A DNA stretch of 8,689 nucleotides from NCBI GenBank assembly GCA_902497095.1, contig CABVDD010000056.1, forward strand, positions 1 through 8,689. Direction: 5' to 3'. Under the pieces are notes generated by a model. The model did no database searches. It was not told the DNA's origin and saw only the letters and a program-made list of their open reading frames with translations. Positions 1-7,326 of the stretch are shown one piece after another. This stretch comes from an uncultured Faecalicoccus sp. Its GTDB lineage: Bacteria > Bacillota_I > Bacilli_A > Erysipelotrichales > Erysipelotrichaceae. How positions within the stretch are numbered: the first letter of the stretch is position 1; every line of letters begins with the position of its first letter. The position numbers and the translations under genes are program-made.

Positions 1-16
1 GTTTGTCTTTTTTCAT
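1..16 (-). CDS. Start of a leftward gene, probable IS transposase (partial)
   Basis: Only the first five codons lie in the window (M-K-K-D-K, ATG at 16-14 on the minus strand); the rest runs off the left edge. The start is supported by a strong ribosome binding site, AAAGGAGG, on the minus strand at 28-21, four bases before the ATG. The gene is divergent from ezrA. The product cannot be identified from five residues. The tandem GGTGACATTTTC repeats just behind it look like the transposase-binding ends of IS21-like elements, so a transposase (IstA type) is the best guess. Start call fairly sure; function inferred. Confidence 0.5.
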
Positions 17-69
17 AGAACCTCCTTTATTCCAAGATAAAGAAGATTATATCTGCTCGGTTTATGATA

Positions 70-118
70 GGTGACATTTTCGCTTAACGAAGGGTGACAT
101 TTTCCTTTAATGGCGACA
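70..118. repeat. Tandem 23-bp repeat, probable insertion sequence end
   Basis: The 12-mer GGTGACATTTTC occurs at 70-81 and again at 93-104, a period of 23 bp. Similarity extends past the 12-mer (both copies continue with nnTTAAnG), so 70-92 and 93-115 are imperfect back-to-back copies. The minus-strand sequence from 118 begins TGTCGCCA, and 5'-TG is a common IS terminus. Repeated binding sites near the tips are typical of IS21-family elements. A divergent regulator-binding site for the flanking genes is the alternative. The exact tip is not proven because the other IS end and any target duplication are outside the window. Confidence 0.5.
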
Positions 119-154
119 AAATTTTGAAATCTTAATGCACACATTTTAAAGATT

Positions 155-163
155 TGCTATAAT
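155..163 (+). promoter_or_regulatory. Extended -10 promoter of the ezrA operon
   Basis: TGCTATAAT holds a perfect -10 hexamer (158-163) with the upstream TG of an extended -10 element. No good -35 is visible at 16-18 bp spacing (135-140 is ATGCAC), which fits an extended -10 promoter. It lies 28 bp before the ezrA ATG and about 40 bp beyond the presumed IS end. Confidence 0.6.
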
Positions 164-191
164 ATATTAGATTTATTTGGGAGGTACTGTC

Positions 192-1967
192 ATGGATGCA
201 GTTTTAGATATTTTTAATTCGTTCATCGCTTTTATTAGTTCACATATATCAACGACCGTACTGGTGTATATTGCAGTCGCTTTTTTGTTGTTGATCTTAA
301 TTTGGATCATTTCCAGAATGATTCGCCGTCGTAAAGCAGAAAAACGACTTACAGAATTAGAAGTGGAAATCAATGAGATTCGTAATAATCAACTTGCCTT
401 TAAGTTTAATAAAGCCAGTGCTTTTGCTCGTGTAAATGATGATGTCATGGAACGTGTTAAAAATTTGACAACAAAATATAATACATGTCAACAAAGCGTT
501 TCTACGATTGAGGATTTGTTTACCGATGCAGATCATTTACTGGACTCACGTAGAGCTAAAAAATCTATGCGTAAAATGGATGAGATTGAATCTTTGATTG
601 ATGATACAAAAGAAAGGATCCGTATTGTAAATCAAAGCTTAGATCATATTTTGGAAAAAGAGAGTGAAGTTCGTGAACTTGCCAGTGCTCTTAAAGAACG
701 TTTCCGTAATGTGAAAACAGTATATCAAGATAATCGAAGCAGTTTTTATGGTGCAGCTGCTTTGATCGATGCGAAATTAGAAGATATTGAAAATCAATTT
801 ACAAACTTTGAAGAATGGATGTATGCTTCTGAATTTAACAAGGCAAAAGATGAGTGTGAAAAGATTAGTAAACAAGTAGATACATTGAGTTCTGTCATTG
901 CCACTTATCCTGACTTGTATGAAAAAGTTAAGACTGTTATACCACGTGCTATTGAAGAAGTGGAACAAAATATACATTCTATGGAAGAGGATGGTTTGGA
1001 TCTAACATATTTACAGCCACAAAGTAAAGTTAGTCAATTTAAGGAAAATGTACAGAATGCTTTACAACTACTTGATACTGGAGAAGTTACAAAAGCAGAC
1101 ACTTTATTAAATGAAACAACGGATGCGATACTTGTATTACAAGACAATATTTCACAAGAACAAAGTGCTTACGAAGAAATTCACGGTGATTTAAATGCAA
1201 AACTTGCGATTTTGGATCGCATTGAAGATGAATTGTCTGAAATCAAAAGTTTATATGCCAATATTAAAGATCGTTTTGGTTTAGAAGACTGGACAAAGCA
1301 CTTTATGTTGGCGGATAAACAATGTGCAAGCTTAAAAGAGAAAAGACATTTTATTGAAACACAATTAAATCAAGATGATAAGACAAGTGTCGATTTGATT
1401 CATAACTATCGTGCTTTCGTAGAAGAAGCTGATGAGTTTGAAAAACAAATTCAGGCAATGAAGAAAATGTTGGTTGGTGCAAGCAGTGATGAAAGTCGTG
1501 CAAAAAAACAATTGATCAAATTGCAGTTGATTTTAAATGAAGTTCGTTTAAATGCAGCTATTCGTCAGTTGCCAAGCATTTCCGGCCAATTTGATGATGA
1601 TATCAAAGAAGGAGAGCGTTTGATTCAGCGCGTTCGTGTTGTATTGGATCATAGTCCATTAGATGTGCAGACATTAAATGCTGATTTGCAGGATGCAATC
1701 GATTTTATCTATAAGTTATACAACAATGCCAATAACTTAACAGGCGTTGCGGTCATGGTTGAAAATGCAATTGTATTTGGTAATCGTTTTAGAAGCAGTC
1801 ATCCAGAAATGGATACTGAGCTGACAAAAGCTGAATTGTATTTCCATAATGGAGAGTATACAAAAGCTTTACGTATTGCGATTCAGGCTATTGAGAATAT
1901 GCATCCAGGTATCTATGAAAAATTAATTGCGAAAAAAGATCCGGCCGTGATGAATCAGGTGCAATAA
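192..1967 (+). CDS. ezrA: Septation ring formation regulator EzrA
   Basis: 591-aa membrane-anchored division protein. In Bacillus and Staphylococcus EzrA binds FtsZ, restrains Z-ring formation away from midcell and links the ring to the cell wall machinery. Residues 21-41 form one hydrophobic membrane segment, followed by a basic stop-transfer stretch (SRMIRRRK). Residues about 48-590 are charged, heptad-rich helices, as in the spectrin-like repeats of this family. Near the C-terminus FGNRFRSS (529-536) matches the conserved QNR-type patch. Length is slightly above the usual 560-575 aa, partly from a longer segment before the membrane helix. The ATG at 192 is preferred over an in-frame TTG at 177 because GGGAGGT (179-185) sits ideally before 192 and would lie inside the longer version. 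First gene of an apparent operon with the desulfurase and thiI, the same order as in Bacillus subtilis. Confidence 0.93.
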   Translation: MDAVLDIFNSFIAFISSHISTTVLVYIAVAFLLLILIWIISRMIRRRKAEKRLTELEVEINEIRNNQLAFKFNKASAFARVNDDVMERVKNLTTKYNTCQQSVSTIEDLFTDADHLLDSRRAKKSMRKMDEIESLIDDTKERIRIVNQSLDHILEKESEVRELASALKERFRNVKTVYQDNRSSFYGAAALIDAKLEDIENQFTNFEEWMYASEFNKAKDECEKISKQVDTLSSVIATYPDLYEKVKTVIPRAIEEVEQNIHSMEEDGLDLTYLQPQSKVSQFKENVQNALQLLDTGEVTKADTLLNETTDAILVLQDNISQEQSAYEEIHGDLNAKLAILDRIEDELSEIKSLYANIKDRFGLEDWTKHFMLADKQCASLKEKRHFIETQLNQDDKTSVDLIHNYRAFVEEADEFEKQIQAMKKMLVGASSDESRAKKQLIKLQLILNEVRLNAAIRQLPSISGQFDDDIKEGERLIQRVRVVLDHSPLDVQTLNADLQDAIDFIYKLYNNANNLTGVAVMVENAIVFGNRFRSSHPEMDTELTKAELYFHNGEYTKALRIAIQAIENMHPGIYEKLIAKKDPAVMNQVQ

Positions 1968-1968
1968 T

Positions 1969-3099
1969 ATGATATATTTTGATAACTCTTCGACAACCTC
2001 TGTACGTGCAGAGGTTTCTCGTGTTTTTACACAATTAATACAAGATGAATATGCCAATCCGGATGCAATGCATACGCCAGGACGAAATGTTTCCAAGATG
2101 ATGGAAACATCGCGTAAAAAAATCGCAGAAATGTTGGGTGTATCTTATGATGAAGTTCTTTTTACTTCCAGTGCCAGCGAATCAAATTCACTAGCTATTA
2201 TCGGATATTGTTTGGCAAATTCACACAGGGGAAAACATATACTTTTATCGAATGTAGAACATGCCAGTGTGACAAATTCGTTTGAATGGCTTAAAACATT
2301 AGGGTTTGAAGTAGAATACTTATCCATCAATACTGAGGGGAAAATAACACCAGATGAACTTCAATCCAAGATGCGAAAAGATACTATTCTAGTATCCTGT
2401 ATGCATGTCAACAATGAAATGGGAGCCATAAATCCAATTGAGGAATTGGCAGATGTCGTTCATACAAATCCTACTTGTGTATTTCATTGTGATTGTGTAC
2501 AAAGTTTTTCTAAAATTGATATACCCTTTGAAAAATTGGATTTAGCTACGTTATCGATGCATAAGATCCATGGCTTGAAGGGCAGTGGTATTCTTGTGAA
2601 AAAAAAGAAAAGTCACCTTGTACCATTGATCCAAGGTGGTCAACAAGAATTTGGATTTAGAGGCGGTACGAGCAATGCACCGGTAAATATTTGTGCAGCT
2701 AAAACGATTCGTCTTGCACTGAAGGAACAAAATGCCTCCTATCAAAAAGTAAAAAAGATCAATCAATATCTGCGCAAAGAATTGATGAAAATACCAGGTG
2801 CCCATATCAATTCAAGAGAAGATGCAATACCTTATATTTTAAATATATCTTTTGATCAGATCACAAGTGAAGTTTTACTAAATGCATTAGATCAGCGCGG
2901 TGTTTGTGTCAGTGCAAAAAGCACTTGTTCATCTCATTCCAAAAACGCAAGTGCCGTATTGCTTCATATGGGATATGATGAAAAAATTGCAACACACATG
3001 ATTCGTCTATCTTTTGATAATGAGAATACCATAGAGCAAGCTAAGCAGTTTGTAGAAATATGTAAGGAGATTTTAAAAAGTTATGGATTACAAATATGA
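1969..3099 (+). CDS. nifZ: Cysteine desulfurase, NifS/IscS family (NifZ type)
   Basis: 376-aa PLP enzyme that takes sulfur from L-cysteine, leaving alanine and an enzyme persulfide. Visible landmarks: His98 in the EHAS motif (ring stacking on PLP), Asn148 in NNEMG, Asp175 and Gln178 in HCDCVQS, the PLP-binding Lys199 in SMHKIHG, Arg231 in GFRGGTSN, and the persulfide-forming Cys320 in the mobile loop STCSS. The order ezrA - desulfurase - thiI matches B. subtilis, where the homologue (called NifZ there; unrelated to Azotobacter NifZ) supplies ThiI. No iscU, sufU or other Fe-S assembly gene is adjacent, which favours a dedicated tRNA-thiolation donor (inference). The start is one base after the ezrA stop, with a modest AGGTG site at 1957-1961 inside ezrA, suggesting translational coupling. 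The end overlaps thiI by 17 bases. Confidence 0.92.
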   Translation: MIYFDNSSTTSVRAEVSRVFTQLIQDEYANPDAMHTPGRNVSKMMETSRKKIAEMLGVSYDEVLFTSSASESNSLAIIGYCLANSHRGKHILLSNVEHASVTNSFEWLKTLGFEVEYLSINTEGKITPDELQSKMRKDTILVSCMHVNNEMGAINPIEELADVVHTNPTCVFHCDCVQSFSKIDIPFEKLDLATLSMHKIHGLKGSGILVKKKKSHLVPLIQGGQQEFGFRGGTSNAPVNICAAKTIRLALKEQNASYQKVKKINQYLRKELMKIPGAHINSREDAIPYILNISFDQITSEVLLNALDQRGVCVSAKSTCSSHSKNASAVLLHMGYDEKIATHMIRLSFDNENTIEQAKQFVEICKEILKSYGLQI

Positions 3100-4273
3100 T
3101 CATATACTGATTCGATACGGGGAACTCTCTTTGAAGGGGAAAAATCGTAATACGTTTATCAAACAACTCTATGAAAATATAAAAAAAGCCACAAAGGGAT
3201 TTCCAACATTGGAAATAGAACGTCGCCATGATCGCATGTATATTTATTTACATGATGAGGATGCGGATAAAGTAAAAGAAGTCATTTCTAAGGTGTTTGG
3301 GATTTCCTCTTTCAGCTTTGCCATTAAAACTAATAGTGACATGGATGAAATTATCCAAGCTTGTATGCAGTCTTTACCTTTAACAGAAAAAAAGACATTC
3401 AAGGTAGCAGCACGTCGTTCTGATAAAAATTTTCCTGTTATATCTGATCAGATCAATCGTATGGTTGCCACAGCTATTTTAAAAAACAGCAATTGGAAAG
3501 TCGATGTACATAATCCAGATATAAAGATCGTTATTGAAGTACATGCCGATGCCACTTATATAATGACAGATAAATATCAGGGCGCTGGTGGATACCCAGT
3601 CGGCGTTGGTGGAAAAGCAATGGTTCTTTTATCAGGCGGTATTGATTCTCCGGTCGCATCATATTTGATGATGAAGCGTGGTGTACGCATTGAATGTATT
3701 CACTATGCTTCACCACCATATACCAGTGAAAATGCGAAGGAAAAAGTTATGGAACTTGCAAGACTTGTTTCTGGTTATCAGGGTGATTTATTAGTACACA
3801 TTGTTCCTTTTACGAATTTACAGCTTGCGATCTATCAAAATGCTGATGAAAGTTATGCGATTACATTGATGCGCAGAATGATGATGCGCATTGCAGCAGG
3901 TTTAGCCAACAAACGAAAAGCATTGGCCATTTGTACAGGAGAAAGTGTAGGCCAAGTAGCAAGTCAAACGTTAGAAAGTATGGTTGCCATTAATGAGGTG
4001 ACAAACCTTCCTATGATTCGACCAGTTGTATGTATGGATAAGATAGAAATTATAAATCTTGCCAAAAAGATTGGTACATATGATACTAGTATCTTGCCTT
4101 ATGAAGATTGTTGTACGATCTTTACTCCTAAAAATCCAGTGACAAAACCAAGAGTGGATAAATGTAAACAATATGAAGAACGCTTTGATTTTGAAACATT
4201 AGTGCAGGAATGTATCGATAATGTACAATCGGTTTGGGTACATCCGCAAAAAGAGGAAGATGACTTGTTTTAA
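3083..4273 (+). CDS. thiI: tRNA 4-thiouridine synthase ThiI (no rhodanese domain)
   Basis: 396-aa enzyme that adenylates U8 of tRNA with ATP and replaces oxygen with sulfur, giving 4-thiouridine, a near-UV sensor in tRNA; some homologues also serve thiamine synthesis. Order: N-terminal ferredoxin-like region (about 1-60), THUMP RNA-binding domain (about 60-165), and an ATP-pyrophosphatase domain with the PP-loop SGGIDS at 184-189 and CTGESVGQVASQ at 284-295. Cys343-Cys344 in the EDCC motif correspond to the region of the catalytic Cys344 of E. coli ThiI. The protein stops soon after this, so it lacks the C-terminal rhodanese domain of the E. coli enzyme, like B. subtilis ThiI. Sulfur therefore probably comes straight from the desulfurase encoded just upstream. 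AAGGAG at 3064-3069 lies 13 bases before the ATG, inside the upstream gene. Last gene before a terminator. Confidence 0.95.
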   Translation: MDYKYDHILIRYGELSLKGKNRNTFIKQLYENIKKATKGFPTLEIERRHDRMYIYLHDEDADKVKEVISKVFGISSFSFAIKTNSDMDEIIQACMQSLPLTEKKTFKVAARRSDKNFPVISDQINRMVATAILKNSNWKVDVHNPDIKIVIEVHADATYIMTDKYQGAGGYPVGVGGKAMVLLSGGIDSPVASYLMMKRGVRIECIHYASPPYTSENAKEKVMELARLVSGYQGDLLVHIVPFTNLQLAIYQNADESYAITLMRRMMMRIAAGLANKRKALAICTGESVGQVASQTLESMVAINEVTNLPMIRPVVCMDKIEIINLAKKIGTYDTSILPYEDCCTIFTPKNPVTKPRVDKCKQYEERFDFETLVQECIDNVQSVWVHPQKEEDDLF

Positions 4274-4307
4274 GATTTCATCATTTGATGAAGTCTTTTT
4301 TCTTTTT
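4272..4307 (+). terminator. Intrinsic terminator of the ezrA-nifZ-thiI operon
   Basis: A 12-bp stem pairs AAGATTTCATCA (4272-4283) with TGATGAAGTCTT (4286-4297), with one T-G wobble and a tiny loop, followed by a T-rich tract (4296-4307). It begins at the last two bases of the thiI stop codon. Confidence 0.85.
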
Positions 4308-4330
4308 ACAATTTGTTGTAAACTTTAACT

Positions 4331-5104
4331 ATGTTAATTTGTCCAAAATGTAAAGCACCATTAATAAAAAAAGAAAAAAGTTATGTTTGTATGCATCATC
4401 ATGTATATGATATTGCCAAACAAGGTTATGTAAATTTATCACTGAAACAGAAAAAGAATTCAGGAGATAATGCGTTGATGGTCAAGGCGCGTAGTTCGTT
4501 TTTAGAAAGTGATGTTTATGACTTTATGCGACAGTTTGTGTGTCGTACATTAACTTTATATAAAATAAAGACTTTGTTAGATGCTGGTTGTGGACAGGGC
4601 TATTATACAAAAGCGTTTTCACAGATTGTATCTAATTGCATAGGCATTGATTTAAGTAAAGAGGCTATTCTTTATGCTTCAAAACAAGACAAAAATACAC
4701 AATATATCGTTTCCAGCTTTTTTGATACGCCATTTTCGGATGCTTCATTTGATGGCATCGTATCTATTTTTGTACCACAGGCTGAAAATGAATTTGCTCG
4801 TTTGTTACAGAAAAATGGAATATGGATTGAAGTTGGACCGGGGCCTAAACATTGTCTTGAGTTAAAAGAAGTATTATATAAAACACCTTATCTTAATCCT
4901 ATGCCTTCCAATACACTTTCAAAGTTTGAACTGGTTGAAGAAACAATACTGTCTCAAAAGAAATGGATCGACGATTGTTGGAGTTTATTAGAAATGACAC
5001 CATATCGTTATAAAACACATCCTGAAGCTTTAGAAAAAGTAAAAAATTTAAAAGGGATGGATGTTACTTTAGAATTTTTGATTCGCATCTGGAGGAAAAA
5101 ATGA
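4331..5104 (+). CDS. rlmA: 23S rRNA (guanine-N1)-methyltransferase RlmA
   Basis: 257-aa SAM-dependent enzyme that methylates N1 of a guanine in 23S rRNA hairpin 35. Gram-negative RlmA(I) acts on G745; Gram-positive RlmA(II)/TlrB acts on G748, which is the likelier target here. Cys4, Cys7, Cys20 and His24 form the N-terminal zinc-binding site. The family stretch YDIAKQGYVNLS (26-37) and the SGDNALMVKARSSFL region (44-58) follow. The SAM site is DAGCGQG (84-90), with GIDLS (105-109) as the second strand motif. The ATG is fixed by the conserved CPKC start and by an in-frame stop at 4319-4321. No Shine-Dalgarno sequence precedes it (upstream bases are AACTTTAACT), which is unusual in this window. 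The stop overlaps the next gene as ATGA. RlmA(II) loss or presence affects macrolide and ketolide sensitivity in some species. Confidence 0.9.
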   Translation: MLICPKCKAPLIKKEKSYVCMHHHVYDIAKQGYVNLSLKQKKNSGDNALMVKARSSFLESDVYDFMRQFVCRTLTLYKIKTLLDAGCGQGYYTKAFSQIVSNCIGIDLSKEAILYASKQDKNTQYIVSSFFDTPFSDASFDGIVSIFVPQAENEFARLLQKNGIWIEVGPGPKHCLELKEVLYKTPYLNPMPSNTLSKFELVEETILSQKKWIDDCWSLLEMTPYRYKTHPEALEKVKNLKGMDVTLEFLIRIWRKK

Positions 5105-6402
5105 AAACAACAATAAAAAAATGGGGAATTAATGCCGAGGGAATCGGTTATTTTCATCATAAACCCGTATTTATTAAAGGGGCAATTCCTGAAGAAATAG
5201 TTTCTTTTACACTGGAGAAAGAAAATCCTCGATATAGTATAGGTCATCTTCAAAGTGTTCTTAAGGAAAGTCCTAGACGAAGAAAACAACCATGTTCTTT
5301 AGCCAATCACTGTGATGGATGTGCATTGATGTATGTGGATTATAAAGGGCAGTGTCAAATGAAGATGCAAGCCTTAAGACAAACATTAGTCAAGTATGCT
5401 GGTTATCAGGGAAAGATCAATCCCATTATCAAAAATGAATCGGTATTTGGTTATCGGAATAGTTGTAAAATGCCGGTAAAACAAGTTGATGGCAAAATCA
5501 GAATTGGAATGTATCAGATGGAATCTAATAATTTTGTTTCTATTTCTCGCTGTATTGTGCATCAAAAAGGACTGGAGAAAACTAGACAGGCATTAGAACA
5601 AATTTTAAATGTCTATTCAATACAAGCTTATGATTTTCATGAAGAAAAAGGGCTTCGAACGGTTGTAATAAAAGAATTTGAAGAAAAAATACAGATCATT
5701 CTTATAACAGGTCAAGATATACTAAATTCAGATATGATCAAAGAAATCAGTCAGTTGGATAATGTTGTTTCTATCTGGCAAAGCATTAAAACGGATAAGA
5801 ATGTGGACATTTATGGAAAAGAGATGCGATTGTTATATGGAAAAGAAACGATGGAATTACATTTAGATGGTTTGCTTCTTAATCTTTTACCTCGTTCATT
5901 TTTTCAGTTGAATACTAAACAAGCTTACCGTCTTTATAATTATGTTAAAGATTTGATTCAGCCTTGTGATGTTTTAGTAGAAGCCTATAGTGGAATTGGT
6001 GCTATGAGTTTGATGGTTGCCTCGAAAGCAAAAAAAGTAATAGGTATTGAATATATTGAAGATGCCGTAAAAAATGCGAATGAAAACGCAAAATTAAATA
6101 ATTTAAAACACGTATCTTTTATTTGTGAAGATGCTGGAAAAACATTGAAGAAAATACAAGAAAATGTAGATACTCTGATCGTAGATCCACCAAGAACAGG
6201 ATTAGATACTACAATGAAAGAAGCTATTTTAGAAAAACAACCAGAACAGATCGTTTATATTTCTTGTAATCCTAGTACATTAGCCAAAGATTTAAAACAG
6301 TTACAAAGAGTTTATGCGCTAAAATCAGTACAGCCATTTGATATGTTCTCGCAGACACAACATGTAGAAACTGTTTGCTTACTGTCTAAGAAAGAGAATT
6401 AA
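5101..6402 (+). CDS. rlmD: 23S rRNA (uracil-5)-methyltransferase RlmD/RlmCD
   Basis: 433-aa enzyme of the RumA/TrmA family making 5-methyluridine in 23S rRNA. RlmD in E. coli acts on U1939; the Gram-positive RlmCD form acts on both U747 and U1939, so dual activity is likely but not shown. Residues 1-55 resemble a TRAM-like RNA-binding domain. Cys65, Cys71, Cys74 and Cys151 form the [4Fe-4S] pattern CX5CX2C...C. SFFQLN (266-271), the SAM motif EAYSGIGAMSL (294-304), DPPRTG (362-367), the nucleophile Cys389 in YISCNPS, and the general base Glu423 in QHVETV are all present, so the enzyme looks intact. GGAGG at 5091-5095 sits five bases before the ATG. The 4-base overlap with rlmA implies coupled translation. 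No clear intrinsic terminator follows. Confidence 0.92.
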   Translation: MKTTIKKWGINAEGIGYFHHKPVFIKGAIPEEIVSFTLEKENPRYSIGHLQSVLKESPRRRKQPCSLANHCDGCALMYVDYKGQCQMKMQALRQTLVKYAGYQGKINPIIKNESVFGYRNSCKMPVKQVDGKIRIGMYQMESNNFVSISRCIVHQKGLEKTRQALEQILNVYSIQAYDFHEEKGLRTVVIKEFEEKIQIILITGQDILNSDMIKEISQLDNVVSIWQSIKTDKNVDIYGKEMRLLYGKETMELHLDGLLLNLLPRSFFQLNTKQAYRLYNYVKDLIQPCDVLVEAYSGIGAMSLMVASKAKKVIGIEYIEDAVKNANENAKLNNLKHVSFICEDAGKTLKKIQENVDTLIVDPPRTGLDTTMKEAILEKQPEQIVYISCNPSTLAKDLKQLQRVYALKSVQPFDMFSQTQHVETVCLLSKKEN

Positions 6403-6642
6403 ATGACAAAATACGGACTTTAGATATTAAAGCCCACATTTTTATAGTTCAACAAGTCCGCCATAAAAATGAACAATTAACTTATTCTGTAAACTTTACT
6501 TCATTAGTATTGTTTTAAGAACCGAATAAAAACCAACAAAATTATCAATATGACAGAATCTCTATATAAACTAGCCAAATAAGGTTCTAAGAATTGTTTC
6601 TGGGTAATATAGAATGGAAGAATCAAAGGAGAAAAAACACAT
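6403..6642. other. AT-rich intergenic region with nested inverted repeats
   Basis: No convincing coding sequence is visible on either strand. Two inverted repeats interlock: CGGACTT (6414-6420) with AAGTCCG (6454-6460), and CATTTTTAT (6437-6445) with ATAAAAATG (6463-6471). The AAGTCCG copy lies in the 17-nt loop of the second hairpin, so the two could form a pseudoknot or compete. Neither is followed by a T-run in the downstream direction, so this is not a standard terminator. A weaker pair, AGAACC (near 6520) with GGTTCT (near 6585), lies further down. The hydrolase promoter is probably here but I cannot place it. It could also be the decayed remnant of a mobile element. Confidence 0.4.
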
Positions 6643-7263
6643 ATGAAAACGATTTTGGTACATGGAACCGGCCATAAGGCAGATAGTTGGAATCAAACGA
6701 TTCGTTTTATGGATGAAAAGCTTGATATTATTTGTCCGGATTTGAATGTCCTATTACAGCATCAAGAAGCCAGCTATGCAAATCTTTATTCTTCATTTTG
6801 TAAATATTGTTTAAGTTTTGAGGATTCACTTTATATATGTGGGCTTTCTTTAGGCGGCGTATTAGCTTTAGATTTCGCATTGGAGTATCCTGAAAAGGTA
6901 AAGAAATTGGTTTTAATAGGTACGCCTTATAAAGTTCCAAAAGTATTATTTCATGTACAAAATCTGGTGTTTCGTTTTTTGCCAAAATCAGTGTTTAAGG
7001 ACATGGCTTTTGATAAGAAAGAAACGCTAATTTTGACAAAGTCTATGCTTAATTTAAGCTATGAAGATCGTATACATAATTTTTTAATACCTACAATACT
7101 TATTTATGGAGAACAAGACAAGTCCAATCTAAAATCTGCACATTATTTTCTTCAAAATATGTTAAACGCAAAATGGATTGAGATTAAAAATACTGGACAT
7201 ATTGTCAATGAAGAAAATCCACAAGAACTGGCAAATGTTTTAAATGATTTCTTCGTTAATTAA
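6643..7263 (+). CDS. Alpha/beta hydrolase
   Basis: 206-aa cytoplasmic hydrolase of the alpha/beta fold; the substrate cannot be told from sequence. The early LVHGTG (5-10) supplies the oxyanion-hole HG motif. The nucleophile elbow is GLSLGG (67-72) with Ser69. Asp159 in YGEQD and His186 in TGH complete a plausible Ser-Asp-His triad. The cap region between about 95 and 148 is short, and the whole protein is smaller than the usual 250-300 aa of the family, yet all landmarks are in order and both ends look natural. No signal peptide or membrane segment is seen. AAAGGAG at 6625-6631 precedes the ATG by 11 bases. The gene stands alone: 240 bases after rlmD and 94 bases before efp, which has its own promoter. 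An esterase, lipase or acyl-transfer role are all possible. Confidence 0.82.
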   Translation: MKTILVHGTGHKADSWNQTIRFMDEKLDIICPDLNVLLQHQEASYANLYSSFCKYCLSFEDSLYICGLSLGGVLALDFALEYPEKVKKLVLIGTPYKVPKVLFHVQNLVFRFLPKSVFKDMAFDKKETLILTKSMLNLSYEDRIHNFLIPTILIYGEQDKSNLKSAHYFLQNMLNAKWIEIKNTGHIVNEENPQELANVLNDFFVN

Positions 7264-7298
7264 AAAGTAATATCAAAGTTAAGGCAAGTATTAGTTTC

Positions 7299-7326
7299 TT
7301 GACAAGATGGATTTTTCTCCTAAAAT
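7299..7326 (+). promoter_or_regulatory. Sigma-A-type promoter of efp
   Basis: A perfect -35 TTGACA (7299-7304) is separated by 16 bp from TAAAAT (7321-7326), one mismatch from the -10 consensus. Transcription should begin near 7333, about 25 bases before the efp ATG, enough to include the ribosome binding site. Confidence 0.75.

Noticed and set aside
70..115. CRISPR-like repeats
   Set aside because: Only two imperfect, back-to-back copies with no spacers and no cas genes.
177..191. Longer ezrA start at a TTG codon (177)
   Set aside because: It would put the SD (179-185) inside the coding region and leaves no SD upstream; the ATG at 192 has ideal spacing.
5101..5265. Assignment of the methyltransferase as tRNA TrmA rather than RlmD/RlmCD
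   Set aside because: The TRAM-like N-terminus and the four-cysteine Fe-S pattern (Cys65, 71, 74, 151) are RlmD/RlmCD traits that TrmA lacks.
6463..6474. 14-codon minus-strand mini-ORF starting near 6466
   Set aside because: Too short, no SD evidence and no recognisable family; could be a fragment but cannot be supported as a gene.
6403..6642. Riboswitch or T-box leader for the hydrolase
   Set aside because: No recognisable T-box sequence, no known riboswitch core and no terminator hairpin before the ATG.
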